From: Ignavibacteriales bacterium
Lineage (GTDB): Bacteria > Bacteroidota > Ignavibacteria > Ignavibacteriales > Melioribacteraceae
Length of the DNA: 64,000 nucleotides
Assembly: GCA_020635285.1 (NCBI GenBank)
Contig: JACKAB010000009.1
Location: forward strand, 124,001-188,000
Direction of reading: 5' to 3'
Shown: positions 44,961 to 57,139 of the stretch, one piece after another
Layout of the letters: every line of letters starts with the position of its first letter
Numbering within the stretch: the stretch's first letter is position 1
The notes under the pieces: generated by a model
The model's input: only the letters and a program-made list of their open reading frames with translations
Databases searched by the model: none
Told to the model about the DNA's origin: nothing
Program-made: the position numbers and the translations under genes

Positions 44961-45988
44961 TTAAGAATAAACTCCAGCAATTTTATTTCCACATTTATAA
45001 CATTTTCCCTCTTTGACTTTATTATCCAAAACAGAATGCCAATCTCTAATAATTACAGGTTCATTACAATTTGGGCAGTAAGTCGTTTGTCCTTCAATGC
45101 TGTGGACATTTCCAACGTAGCAATAATTTAACCCTTCTTCAATTGCTATTTCTCTTGCTAAATCTAAAGTGGAAATTGGGGTTCTTGGTGTATCTCTCAT
45201 TTTAAAATCCGGATGAAAGGCTGTAAAATGAAGCGGAACATTTACTCCCAAATTTTCTGCAATCCAGTTTGTTAGCTTTTTAATTTCATTAGATGAATCA
45301 TTCTCTCCCGGTATTAAAAGAGTTGTTATTTCAAGCCAAACATCGGTTTCGTTTTTTAGCCAAATTAAAGTATCAAGAACATCATTTAAATGTGAAAAAG
45401 TCAGGTTGTGATAAAATGTTTCAGTGAATGCTTTTAAATCAACATTAGCTGCATCAATATAATTGTAAACTTCTTTGCGAGCTTGTTTATCTATGTATCC
45501 GGCTGTAACCATTACATTTTTAATATTTTCTTCGCGGGCAATTTTAGAGATATCAATCACATATTCTCCAAATATTGTTGGATCATTATAAGTATATGCA
45601 ATTGATGGGGTATGATATTTTTTTGCAAGCTTAACAACTTCTTCGGGAGTTGCTTCCGTTGAATTTATATCATCAATTTTGGATTTACTTGTTGTCCAGT
45701 TTTGACAAAACTTACATCCCAAATTGCAGCCAGCTGTTCCAAAACTTAAAACATTTGTTCCGGGTAAAAAAATGAGAGTGGTTTTTTTTCAATTGGGTCA
45801 ACTGCAAATCCGGTAGGTCTGCCATAACCGATAGAATATAGCTTGTTGTCTATATTTTCACGAATGTAGCAAAAGCCTTTTTGCCCATTGCCAATAGTGC
45901 AATAACGTGGACACAAGCTGCAGAGAATTTTGCCATTGCTTTGAACTTCCCACCATTTAGCCAGGTGACTACTTCTTACATACGACAT
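44961..45988 (-). CDS. amrS: AmmeMemoRadiSam-type radical SAM enzyme, one frameshift
   Basis: About 340 residues across two frames. The first has CSLCPRYCTIGNGQKGFC and VDPIEKKPLSFF; the second has LSFGTAGCNLGCKFCQNW, the radical SAM cysteine triplet. A C-terminal pair of CxxC knuckles (CPNCNEP and CYKCGNK) completes it. The break is the A7 run at 45776-45782; one more A restores it. In other genomes the family occurs with Memo and AMMECR1 partners, neither of which lies in this window. Function is unresolved. Confidence 0.85.
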
Positions 45989-46047
45989 AAAATTTAATAT
46001 TAATTTTGTCTTAATATAAGAATTTATGTCATATAAAATCTAAAAAA

Positions 46048-47991
46048 TTAAGACATTTGAGCACTTCTTGTAAGAATCTTGTCGTTGCTTAATACCTGTG
46101 ATTTTCTGGCATCAATCTTAAATTCACTTACTAACTCAGCTAAATTTTGAGTCTGCTTATTTAGATGTTCGGATGAAACAGCTATTTGCTGTATATTCAT
46201 TGAAGCCTCTTCTGTTGCAGTGCTAATACCTTCAAGATTTTGGCTTATCACAGAAGCCGCAGTCGATTGTTCATCACTTGCAATTGCAACTTGATTTATA
46301 ACTTCAACAACTTCGACTGTTTGCTTAATTATTTGGTCCAAAGATTTTCCCGCTTTATCGGCTAATATTTTGCCCTTGGTCACCTGCTCTGTGCCTGAGT
46401 TCATCGATTGAACTGCTTCACTTGTATCACGCTGAATTTGTTTAATCATCATTGCAATTTCCTTCGTTGCACTTGACGTACGTTCTGCTAATTTTCTTAC
46501 TTCATCGGCTACAACTGCAAATCCACGACCTTGTTCACCGGCTCTCGCCGCTTCAATGGCAGCATTTAAAGCCAGTAAATTTGTCTGTTCCGCTATTTCA
46601 TCTATCACCTGTATAATTTCACCTATTTGATCACTTCCTTTACCGAGTGCATTAACTGTTTTAGCTGCAGATTCAACTACTTCAGCTATGGCATTCATAC
46701 CTTCAACTGTATCTGATACAACTTTTCCACCTTCATTTGCAATATCCCCAGCATCTTTGGCTTTTTGAGCTGCAATATTTGAATTTTGGGTAGTAGAAAG
46801 AATGTTGGATGTCATTTCTTCAACAGCTCCCGCAATATCAGTAACTTGAGAACTTTGTTCCTGAGCGCCTGTCGCCATTTCTTCAGTGCTCGTTGAAATT
46901 TCACTGCTTGATTTTGATGCTGATAGAGTTAATTCAACCACTTCTGAAAGTATATTATTTATTTTTTTAACAGCATAATTGAAACCCTTAAATAATTTTC
47001 CAATATCATCATCTTTTTCAACGGAAAGGCTAACAGTCAAATCACCATTTGAAAACTTTTCCATTTCATTTAGAATTTTACTTACACTGCCGGAAAGATA
47101 TACTCCTTGAGCTTCAGCAATATCTTTAGCTTCTTTAGCTTCTTTCGCTTTCTTGTTAGCTTCTTTTTCTTTTTCCTCTATAGCCATTATGTTTTCCTTG
47201 ATATTGCTCGTCATTTTATTAAAACTATGGCCAAGCTTACCGATCTCATCTTCTGCACGGATTTCTACACTAACATCAACATTCCCAGAGGCTACTTGTT
47301 CTGCTGCTTTACTTAAAATTATAATCGGTTTTGAAATAAATCTTGCAAGCATCAACCCAATTAAAATAGCAATAGAAAGAGCTATAATTATTGCTGTATA
47401 AATGCTTGCTCTAAGATTTGCCACACTTTCTTCAACCGAGTTTAGATACACGCCGCTTCCAATAATCCAGCCCCATGGTTTATATAATTTTAAAAATGAA
47501 AGTTTTGGTTGTGGTTTATCACTACCAGGTTTGTTTTGATCATATCTAACAAATCCTTCGCCTTGAGAATTTTTAACCGCTTTCACAAATTCAACGTAAA
47601 TCTTCTTCCCATTTGCATCGGCAAGGCTGGAGACATCTTTTCCCTCTCTTTCCGGCCGGAGCGGATGCGCCACAATTTTAACATCCGTATCATTGATCCA
47701 GAAATAGTTTTTGCCTTCATATCTTTGAGACTTAACTAGTGCTGCTGCATCAGCTTGAGCTTGTTCTAGCGTATATGTACTATCATTTACTTTGCTATTA
47801 TAAAATTCTAAAGTATTATACACTGCTTCAACGGTATTTTTTGTTGCATCGTATTTATTCTGATACCATTGATTTTCGACCTCTGGAAGTACCACTAATA
47901 AAAATATCCCAAGTAGAGGTAAAAATGAAGTTATTACTAGCATTGTAAGCTTTAGAAAAATCGGTTGATTTTTAAGTAAGAATTTATTCAT
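46048..47991 (-). CDS. Methyl-accepting chemotaxis protein with single Cache domain
   Basis: A 647-residue receptor. After a first membrane helix (residues 10-30) comes a periplasmic Cache-type sensor (about 35-190; YFWINDTDVKIVAHPLRP and LYKPWGWIIGSGVYL). A second helix, a HAMP segment and a long coiled coil follow. The signalling tip is typical: EQTNLLALNAAIEAARAGE and GFAVVADEVRKLAERT. Single-Cache sensors of this type often bind small organic acids. It signals to CheA/CheW, which are not in this window. Intact and monocistronic. Confidence 0.93.
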   Translation of the reverse strand: MNKFLLKNQPIFLKLTMLVITSFLPLLGIFLLVVLPEVENQWYQNKYDATKNTVEAVYNTLEFYNSKVNDSTYTLEQAQADAAALVKSQRYEGKNYFWINDTDVKIVAHPLRPEREGKDVSSLADANGKKIYVEFVKAVKNSQGEGFVRYDQNKPGSDKPQPKLSFLKLYKPWGWIIGSGVYLNSVEESVANLRASIYTAIIIALSIAILIGLMLARFISKPIIILSKAAEQVASGNVDVSVEIRAEDEIGKLGHSFNKMTSNIKENIMAIEEKEKEANKKAKEAKEAKDIAEAQGVYLSGSVSKILNEMEKFSNGDLTVSLSVEKDDDIGKLFKGFNYAVKKINNILSEVVELTLSASKSSSEISTSTEEMATGAQEQSSQVTDIAGAVEEMTSNILSTTQNSNIAAQKAKDAGDIANEGGKVVSDTVEGMNAIAEVVESAAKTVNALGKGSDQIGEIIQVIDEIAEQTNLLALNAAIEAARAGEQGRGFAVVADEVRKLAERTSSATKEIAMMIKQIQRDTSEAVQSMNSGTEQVTKGKILADKAGKSLDQIIKQTVEVVEVINQVAIASDEQSTAASVISQNLEGISTATEEASMNIQQIAVSSEHLNKQTQNLAELVSEFKIDARKSQVLSNDKILTRSAQMS

Positions 47992-48134
47992 AATTAGACG
48001 CTTTTTTTTTATTAAAAATTAGTATATGTATAAATTATTATCGGTAAAAATCGTTTTATTTTAAGTTGTTTTCTAATTGAGTTGATTGTTTGGAAGATAT
48101 TACGGAATAAAAATTTAAACGTGGCTTTACTCAA

Positions 48135-48171
48135 CCATGGTGGGATTAATGTTACCACAATCTCACCATGG
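48135..48171. promoter_or_regulatory. Imperfect inverted repeat
   Basis: CCATGGTGGGATT (48135-48147) and AATCTCACCATGG (48159-48171) match in 12 of 13 positions as an inverted repeat. No T-tract follows, so it is more likely an operator than a terminator. It lies upstream of the chemotaxis receptor start (47991) and downstream of pyk (48219), in a 227-base gap. Confidence 0.45.
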
Positions 48172-48218
48172 AAATAATTAGAAATCTATATGAACCAACT
48201 TTAATACAATTAAAGTAC

Positions 48219-49646
48219 TTAGGTATATGAAATTTGTATCCAGCTTCTTCTTGTGTTATCAGTAATTGGTGCGCCTGCTGTAAATAAAATCAAATCACCG
48301 GATTCACAAAGTTTATTTGTTAGTAAAACTCTTTTGCGAACTCCATACTTTTTTCTTTATACTTTATATTTTCTAAATAAAAAGGTGTAATGCCTTTATA
48401 TAAATTTAAAATATTTAATGTTTCAAACGAATCTGAAAAAGCTAAAATTGGGGCAGCAGGTCTAAACTTTGCCAATGTTCTGGCTTTTCTTCCAAAGTGA
48501 GTAAATACAACAATAGCATCAACATTAACTTGATTGGCAATATCAGAAAAACTTTTTGCAGTTGCGTCAAAAATATTATCTACTTGATTAGTCGGGATTT
48601 CATATTTTACTTTTGTCTGGAATTGTGTTTGCGGCTCTGTTGCAGATAAAATATTACGCATTGTTTTAATTGTTGTGAAAGGATATTTGCCAACAGCAGT
48701 TTCACCGCTAAGCATTACTACATCAGTTCCATCTAAAACAGCATTCGCTACATCTGAAGCTTCAGCTCTTGTTGGAATTGGATTTACAATCATGGATTCT
48801 AACATTTGGGTTGCTGTTATTACCAGTTTGCCAACTGAGTTGCATCGTTGAATAATATTTTTTTGAATTATCGGAACTAGCTGAGGCGCAAGTTCAACAC
48901 CTAAATCTCCACGTGCAACCATTATTCCATCTGCAACCTCAAGAATCTCTTCAAAATTATCAACAGCTTCCGGTTTTTCTATTTTTGCAATTATTGGCTT
49001 CTCATAACCTCTTTCTTTCATCCATTCTTTTAACTCTAATATATCTTTGGAATGCCGAACAAATGATAAAGCCACGTAGTCCACTCTGTATTTAAATGCA
49101 AACTCCATATTTTCTTTATCTCTATCTGTAACTGAAGGCGCACTAAGATGCATGCCAGGAAAATTCATCCCTTTTTGGGTTTTAAAATTCCACCAATAAT
49201 GATATTACAAACTAAGGATTGTGATTTTTTTTTTCTGCTACTTCTAGTCTAATTAATCCATCATCAATTAAAATTGTATCACCGACTTTTGCATCTTTAG
49301 TTAAAGATTTGTACGATGTTGAAATTATTTTATCGTTTCCAATCGTTTCATCAATTGTTATTTCTATCTGATTATTTGCAAAGATTTCAATTTCATCTTT
49401 TTCCAGTTTTCCAATTCTTATTTTTGGTCCTTGTAAATCTTGTACAATTGTGATCGGTAATTTTTTAATTTCACAAACATTATGTATTCTATTAAACAAT
49501 TTTGTAAAATATTCTTTATCGCCGTGGGAGAAATTTAACCTGAATGCACAAACACCCTCATCAACTAATCGTAATAAATTTTCTTCAGAATCTGAAGATG
49601 GTCCAATGGTAGCTAAAATTTTTGTCTTAACAATTCTCTGAATCAT
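48219..49646 (-). CDS. pyk: Pyruvate kinase, frameshifted
   Basis: About 475 residues when three breaks are repaired. The start IVKTKILATIGPSS and FRLNFSHGD, the central IIAKIEKPEAVDN and MVARGDLGVE, and VMLSGETAVGKYP are all diagnostic. The end lies at 48219 in another frame (FTAGAPITDNTRRSW). Breaks are near TTTT 48332-48335, the CCC near 49170 and the T run near 49230. It catalyses PEP plus ADP to pyruvate plus ATP. The start overlaps the stop of the Lon-family gene by four bases, implying co-transcription. Confidence 0.88.
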
Positions 49647-52122
49647 TTTGTGCCTTTAGATTTTAATTTTGAGTTAGTTGCAGAACCAGCAGAAGTATTT
49701 TGATTAACAGGAGGTCTTGTTCTAGCTTTCATTTCCTTTAAACATTTTTCTAATTTTCCATATACAGTATTTAATTGATATTTTCCACTCGTCATTAGTT
49801 TGCCTGCTTTATATCCGGTTAAAATCTCAATTGCTTCATCAACAGTTTTGATTGGGTAAATAGCAAATTGTTTCTTTTTTACTGCTTCAATTACTTCATC
49901 TTTCAGCATTAGATCTTTAACGTTTTGATATGGAATCAGAACTCCATGCTTTTTATTTAAGCCGCGAGATTTGCAAACATCAAAGAAACCTTCAATCTTT
50001 TCGTTCACACCACCAATTGGTTGAATATCACCCTTTTGATTTACCGAACCGGTTATTGCAAAAGACTGTTTAATTGGAATTTCTGTAAGACTGGAAACCA
50101 GCGCGCATACTTCAGTTACAGTTGCGCTATCTCCGTCAATCATTCCGTAACCTTGTTCAAAAACAATGCTTGCGGTAAATGAGAGAGGAAATTTTACCAA
50201 ATTTTTCTCTGAAATATCCTGCCAATATAAGAACACCCTTATTGTGAGTACTGCCGCTTAATCCAGATTCTTTTTCAACATTAATTATAATTCCATTTCC
50301 CAATCCAACAGAAGCTGTAATTCTAGTGGGTTTTCCGAATGAATAATAATTTCCTCCATATACAGCTAAGCCATTTATTTGCCCAACTCTTGTTCCGTCA
50401 GTATCAATTAGAATAGTTTCCTTGCTAATCATTTCTTGTAATTTAGATTCGTGCAATGCGTGTCTTTCAATTGCGGAGCTGTATGCTTTTTCTACATGAT
50501 GCGATGTTATTATTTTATTGCCTACATCCTTTGCCCAAAAATTTGCTTCTCTTGCCAAATCAGAAATGTACGCAAAACGAGTTGTAAGCTTATCTTGATT
50601 CCCGGCAAATCTAGCGCCGTACTCAATTATTTTACCAACTGCAGATTTATCAAATTCTAAAAAGTTTTTCTTGAGTGATTAATTTTTTTTATAACTTTTG
50701 CATATTCTAATAACGTACTTTCTGTTCTATCCATTTCATAATCAAACTCAGCTTTTATTTTGAAAATTTTATTGAAATCGTCTTCATAGTTTGATAGCAT
50801 GTGATAAGAATAGTTGTTCCTATTAATATAACCTTGCATTTTATTTCAATTGGTTCTGGCTTTAATGTGCTGGTGGTAACCTGATATAAGCTCGATAAAT
50901 CTTGAATTTCTAATTTACCATAAAGTAAAACTCGTTTTAGTGTTTTCCAAACACCAGGTTCTTGAATTGCATCCATAGCATTTAAAACAAGAAAACCGCC
51001 GTTTGCTCTTAACATTGAGCCGGATTTAATATTTGTAAAGTCGGATTGCCAAACACCTGAACCATCATTATATTTTTCAATTGCGCCAAATAAATTTGTA
51101 AAAGTGGGAGATGTCTCAATAACAACGGGAGTTTCTTTTAGATGGGAATTATCCAAAATTAAATTTACTTGATATGCTACTAAATTTTCTGCAGATTGTG
51201 TATTTTCTGAATTCTTTGGCTGTGCCGGAATTTTAAACAGTTCTAGATTTTCTAAAATGTTTTCGGTGAGCTTATCTAAATATTTTTTTACTTTTCTTAA
51301 TTTATATTTTTCTTTCAGCTCTTCAAAAGTTGCGGCAAGTAAGTTTTTTACTGCTTTGGATTCAAGCTCGCTCAATTGAATTTGGAATGTTTGAGTCTGC
51401 TTTTAGGCTTTCTTTAAAAACCGTATAAAGCTCATCTTGATGCGATGTATATTTTTTTATTATTGCTTCAGCATCTTTTTCACTTAATTCTTTTTTTCTG
51501 AACAAGTTCAGTTAGCTGCTGTATATAAACTGGTTGATTATTTATCACTGCAAAAATTTCCGGTCGTGTTACTTCCTCAGTTTTAATTTGTCCTAAAGTT
51601 AGATTATCTTTTTTTAGTTTTTTCTCAAAGTTAGCTAGTAAAGTTTGCTGCTGTTTATTATAATCTTTTGCTAAACTTTTACGTTCGGAAAGAAATGGTT
51701 CTCTTTCCAAAATTTGCGGAATATTTTCTTGAAGAAGTTTTATACAATTTTTTATGTCAGTTTTAAAGGTTCTTCCTTGTCCCGCAGGAAAAATTAAAAG
51801 AGAAGGATGATCGCTATCTCTAAAATTATTTACATATGCATAATCATTAAGTTTAATTCCATTATTAGGCAAAAACTCTTTTAGTAATTTTTTATTGAAG
51901 TCTGTTTGCCAGTTCCAGAAAGACCGGTAATAAAAGTGTTATATCCAGGACCTTCGATATCAATACCAATTTTAAAGCTTTTATTGCTCTCTCTTGACCA
52001 ACAATTCCCTCAATTGGAGTAATAGAGTCGGTAGTATCAAATTTAAAACATTTTGTATCACATTTTAATTTTAATTGTTCCGGTTTTAAGGGGATGTGTT
52101 TGGGGGCCTTGTGCAAAGTCAT
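49643..52122 (-). CDS. ATP-dependent Lon-family protease (AAA_32 type), several frameshifts
   Basis: About 825 residues across five or more frames. The ATPase loop GLSGTGKQ is encoded at about 51901-51925. Later parts include GSMLRANGGFLVLNAMDA (Walker B region). The Lon protease domain shows catalytic serine in GMIDGDSATVTE and lysine in GGVNEKIEGFF. The AAA_32 type (YcbZ-like) differs from classical Lon by its N-terminus. A basic tail ends in KLKSKGTK. Most breaks lie in short homopolymers and are probably sequence errors. Confidence 0.82.
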
Positions 52123-52273
52123 ATTTTAACCGTTAATAATTTATAAGAAATTAGTAATAAAATATAACCAAAACTTTAATTCAATTAATAGTAAATTTGA
52201 ATCGTAATTTTGTTAAACATTTCCCACTTCTTTTTAAGAAGGCGGGCTTTTTATATTTTAAAATAAAATAAAT

Positions 52274-55200
52274 ATGACCGACAATTTTTTATCTTCCTTA
52301 ACTTCTTTGAATTTTTTTTCAAAATTTTTGCTGCTGAAATAAATCAAGCAAAAAAGAAAAACAACGCTCTAAATGTTTCAACATTATCCGGTTCAGCAAA
52401 ATCAATAGCAATAAATCTTTTGAGCAGAACTGAAAATCAAATTTTAGTTTTATTGCCAAGCAGACAATTGGTTAATGAAGTTAACGTAGAGCTAATAATA
52501 TTGGGACTTGATGATAAAACCGTAATTATTGATAGCATTGAGGTTGATACAATTCAAGAAAAATTAACAACAATAAAAAATAAAAAGGCATCAATAATTA
52601 TTGCCACTTATGAGTTGTTGAAAGTTAAACTTCCTTCTAAAAAAAATGATATCGAAAAAAAACACAACAAAATTAGAAGCCGGAACTGATATAACTTATG
52701 ACGAGTTAATTGAATATTTTAATTCGCTAAATTATAATAATAATGAAAAAGCTGTTGTGGATCCGGGAAGTTTTGCAGTAAGAGGTTCTATTATTGATTT
52801 CTGGTCTTATAGTGAAGAACACCCCTAGCAGGCTAGAATATGATGGAGATTTTTTAGAATCAATTCGCTATTTTGACCCTGAAAGCCAAAGGTCTTCCGG
52901 GCAAATAGAATCAGTTACTTTAGCTTCTTCAATAGAATTTGAAAACACTTCTTACTCTGATAATATTTTTGATTATTTAGAATCTCCAATTGTATTTGCA
53001 AACTCAATAGAACTTGAAAAGTTAAACGAAACTGAAAAAGTAGAACAAGTTTTTTTAAGTGACGATTTAGATGAAGAATTAAAAACAGAACTTTTAGAAG
53101 ATAATATTCAAGCTAAAGAAAAGGAAAAATCTAAAATTTCAATTAATGAAAATTTAGTTTTAGATAATTTGTTTGAGCAAAAAGCGTTTTGGATTATTGA
53201 AAATCCTTTTGGTGAAATTAAAAACAATTTGTTACCGGAAATAAAATCTGCACCGGTAATTAACTCTAACTTTACTCTTCTTTTTAAATATCTTCAAGAT
53301 TTTGCTGATAAGGATTATGAAATATTTATTACTGCTGAAAATGAAATTCAAGGAAGAAGACTTTTGATTTGCTTTCCGGATTTAACGATGAGCTGAATCG
53401 CCTACTGGAATTGGGCTCAGTTAAGATCAAAGTACTTGCAATTAAAGATGGATTTCTATTACCTGATGAAAAAATATTAGTTTTCACAGATTATGAAACT
53501 TTCAACAAACCTTATCGAACAAAAATATCATCAAAGCAAAAAATAAAAAGATCGCGAGTAAAAGAATTTGCTTCGCTAAAAATTGGTGATTTTATTGTTC
53601 ACGAAAATTTTGGTATTGGTAAGTACGTTGGATTAGAAACAATAAAAATAGGAATGGTTGAACAAGAGACAATTAAAATTCTTTATGCCGAAGGCGGAAT
53701 TGTTTACTTGAATATGAACTATTTATCACTTATTAAAAAATACTCTTCAGGCGATAAAGCTCCGCCGAGACTGACAACATTAGGCAGTAATGAGTGGCGA
53801 TCTGCAAAGAAAAAAGTTAAATCGAAAATTAAGGAAGCAGCAAGAGATTTAATTAAACTTTATGCACAAAGGAAATCTGCCGTTGGTTTTGCTTTTAGCT
53901 CTGATACAGTTTGGCAGAAAGAACTGGAAGCATCATTTTTATATGAGCCAACTCCGGATCAAGCGAAAGTTACTGATGAAGTTAAATCTGATATGGAATT
54001 TGAAAATCCAATGGATCGGTTAGTCTGCGGTGATGTTGGATTTGGAAAAACGGAAGTGGCTATCAGGGCAGCATTCAAAGCAGTTAGCGATGGTAAGCAA
54101 GTTGGAATGCTTGTACCGACAACAATTTTAGCTGAACAGCATTTCAACACATTTAAAGATCGACTTTCACAATTCCCAGTTAAAGTTGCTGTACTTTCTC
54201 GTTTTGCGGGAAAGGCAAAACAAACTGAAATTATTAAAGAGTTAGCCGCAGGCAATGTTGATATTGTAATTGGAACTCATCGGTTGTTATCTAAGGATAT
54301 AAAGTTTAAGGATTTGGGTTTACTGGTAATTGATGAAGAACATCGTTTTGGAGTTATGGCTAAAGAAAAACTTCGACAAATAAGAGTTAATGTTGATACA
54401 CTAACTTTGACTGCAACACCAATTCCAAGAACACTTAATTTATCTCTGCTTGGGGCAAGAGATTTATCTATAATTGCAACGCCGCCTCCAAATCGGCAGC
54501 CAATTTACACTAAGGTAGAAACTTTTGATATTGTAAAAATCCGCGAATGGATAATTGACGAGGTTAAAAGAAGCGGACAAATTTATTTTGTTCATGATAG
54601 AGTTCAGTCGATTGAAAAAATTGCAACTTATTTACAAAAACATATTCCGCAGATTAGAATTCTTGTTGCTCATGGGCAAATGAAACCTGCCGCTTTGGAA
54701 AAAGTAATTTATGGTTTTATGAATAAGGAAGCCGATGTTTTAATTTCAACAAAAATTATTGAAAGCGGATTGGACATCCCAAATGTAAATACAATAATTA
54801 TAAATCGTGCTGATAGATTTGGCCTTGCTGAGCTTCATCAATTGCGTGGAAGAGTTGGAAGATCCGATCGACAGGCTTATAGTTATTTTCTAGTTCCTTC
54901 ATTAACCACAATTACAAAAAAAGCAGTAAAAAGATTGCAAGCAATTGAAGAATCAACAGAACTTGGTGGCGGTTTTAATTTAGCAATGAGAGATTTAGAA
55001 ATTCGTGGTGCTGGAAATTTGCTTGGCACAGAACAGTCTGGCTCAATAGATACTGTTGGTTTTGATATGTACGTTAAACTTTTAGATGAAGCAGTAGCCG
55101 AGCTAAAAGAAAGTGAGTTTAAAGATGTCTTTAAAGATTTACCAAAACATTTACAAAGATCAGATCCAACAATTGATACATATTTTGAGGTTGGAATACC

Positions 55201-55649
55201 AAAATCATTTATGCCAGATCAATCTGATAGATTAAGTTTTTATCAAGCATTGTTTTCCATGATTAAGATTGAAGAACTTGATGAAATTAAAGATGAGCTT
55301 GAAGATAAATTTGGTAAATTCCCAGTAATTGTGGAGAGATTAATTTTAACTGCAATTTTGAGATTTTATGTTTCCTTTGCACAATTTGAAAGAGTAGTTA
55401 TTACTCGTAAAAAATTAATTTTAGTTTTACCAAAAGGTGATAATGAAGAATTCTATAAAAATAAATTTGCAATATTGATGGAACATATTGTTAAAAATTA
55501 TTCAAAAGAAATTAAGTTTGTACAAATCCAAAGATGTTATGAAACTAGAATATGATATAAAAGATTTTTCAGTTGAAGAAATACTGAATTATACAATTAG
55601 TTTTGTAAAAGAAATAATTGAAAAGCTTGGAATAAATATTTCGAATTAA
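52274..55649 (+). CDS. mfd: Transcription-repair coupling factor Mfd, several frameshifts
   Basis: About 1120 residues in six segments. The N-terminal UvrB-like part (LLPSRQLVNE, VVDPGSFAVRGSIIDFW) is the most broken. The RNA-polymerase-binding part (GDFIVHENFGIGKYVGLE) and the helicase are in one long frame. The helicase shows GDVGFGKTEVA, DEEHRFG, TATPIPRT and QLRGRVGRS. The C-terminus continues in another frame to 55649. Breaks fall near T8 (52312-52319), A8 runs (52640-52662), CCCC (near 52822), about 53370 and about 55530. Mfd removes stalled polymerase and recruits repair enzymes. Confidence 0.9.
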
Positions 55650-55706
55650 CTTTTGTGTAACTTATTATATGGAGAACCGTCTTAATAATAAAGCAAATAA
55701 AAGATC

Positions 55707-56813
55707 ATGACAAATAACAATCAACATAAAATGACAAATTATTTGACACACTGAGAAAAGATATTTCAGAAGGTGGATTCAAATCTGATTTAACTACTGA
55801 TTTTAGTGAGCTAAAAGATTTTTTTTCTTAAACAGTGATAGAAAAAACCAACTTGCGGGCATGGGAAAATTTAAAGCTTTTTTTTCTATATGTCTTGGTG
55901 GCTGCTCAAAGAACTGTTGCTAAAATTAAATCCAACAAGAAGATTGGTTTTACTGATTGGGATTATTTTACTTTTCTCAACGGGACATTTTGGAGTATCC
56001 GGAAGTGAAGTGAATTTTTCATCCAACACCAGCATTTTTGGGGGAATAATTATTCTATTTGTTTTGATGTTAGAACTCAAAGATAAACTATTAGCCAAAG
56101 ATGAACTAAGTGCCGGTAAATCTGTGCAAAGTGCGCTAATGTCAGAACGAAATCCAAAAGTAAATGGCTGGAATATTTGGTTATTTACACAACCTGCAAA
56201 CGATGTTGGCGGAGATTTAGTTGATATTGTTAAAGTAAATAAAGAAAAATTTGGAATAACTTTAGCCGATGTTTCTGGCAAAGGTTTAGCTGCGGCATTA
56301 TTAATGGCTAAACTTCAAACAATCATACGTGCATTTGCCCCCGATTTTACAAGCGTTGCGGCATTTGGTGAAAAAATAAATAAAGTTTTCCATAAAGACA
56401 TTTTACCAAATAGTTTTGCTTCAATGGCTTACATGCAAATTGCAGAAAATTCTGGAAGTATTGAATTACTAAATGCCGGACATTTGCCCCCGCTTTTAAT
56501 TCAAGCTAAGAATATTAAGCAATTGGGGAAAGGCAATGCGGCATTAGGCTTAATGAATGATTCAAAATATCACACAGAAAATTTAGAGATGAGCACCGGA
56601 GATTATTTGTTGGTTTATTCGGATGGTGTATCTGAAGCAAGAAATATTAATTCTGAATTTTTTGGAGTAGAACGGATATCAAATTTTATAAACAATACAA
56701 CGTATAACACACCTGAACAATTAGGTCAAAAATTATTAAATCATATTTATTCTTTTATTGGCGAATGTAAAAGACATGATGATTTATCTATTGTGATTTT
56801 GAAGAAGGAATAA
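55707..56813 (+). CDS. SpoIIE-type PP2C phosphatase with membrane anchor, frameshifted start
   Basis: About 365 residues. The first 60 are broken at three places, all in A or T runs; the rest is one frame from 55890. Two hydrophobic segments (LVLLIGIILLF and IFGGIIILFVLMLEL) anchor it. The catalytic domain shows GGDLVDIVKV, ITLADVSGKGLAAALLMA, LLNAGHLPPLL and VYSDGVSEARN, with metal-binding aspartates in DVSGKG and SDGVSE. It probably dephosphorylates an anti-sigma-factor antagonist (RsbU role). No partner is adjacent. Confidence 0.85.
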
Positions 56814-57074
56814 GATTTTTTTCTTCGAATAATTTCTCACTTAGTTCAAAGTAATGTTTTAAGATCAATAATTGCTTTTCTTAATTTTTTAAAAACTTTC
56901 AGAATCATCCATTTAATTTACGATGATATTCCATAGGGAACTATAAAGATGCATATGCAACCAAACTTTGCTTTCGTTTCGGGGCTCGCTTGCAAATTCA
57001 AATAAACAATAGTAAATTGCAGATTATAATTTGATATTTTAGTAAAAAGTAGTGATTATTGATAATTTTAAGCG

Positions 57075-57104
57075 TTTTTAAAAGGATAGTATGCCTTTTA
57101 AAAA
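57075..57104 (+). promoter_or_regulatory. Perfect inverted repeat upstream of aceE
   Basis: TTTTTAAAAGG (57075-57085) and CCTTTTAAAAA (57094-57104) form an 11-base perfect inverted repeat with an eight-base spacer, 36 bases before the aceE start. It could be an operator or an mRNA hairpin controlling the pyruvate dehydrogenase genes. The rest of the 326-base gap (56814-57139) shows no other clear signal. Confidence 0.5.
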
Positions 57105-57139
57105 CTGAAGAAAATTTTAATTAAAGGGAAATAATAGAA

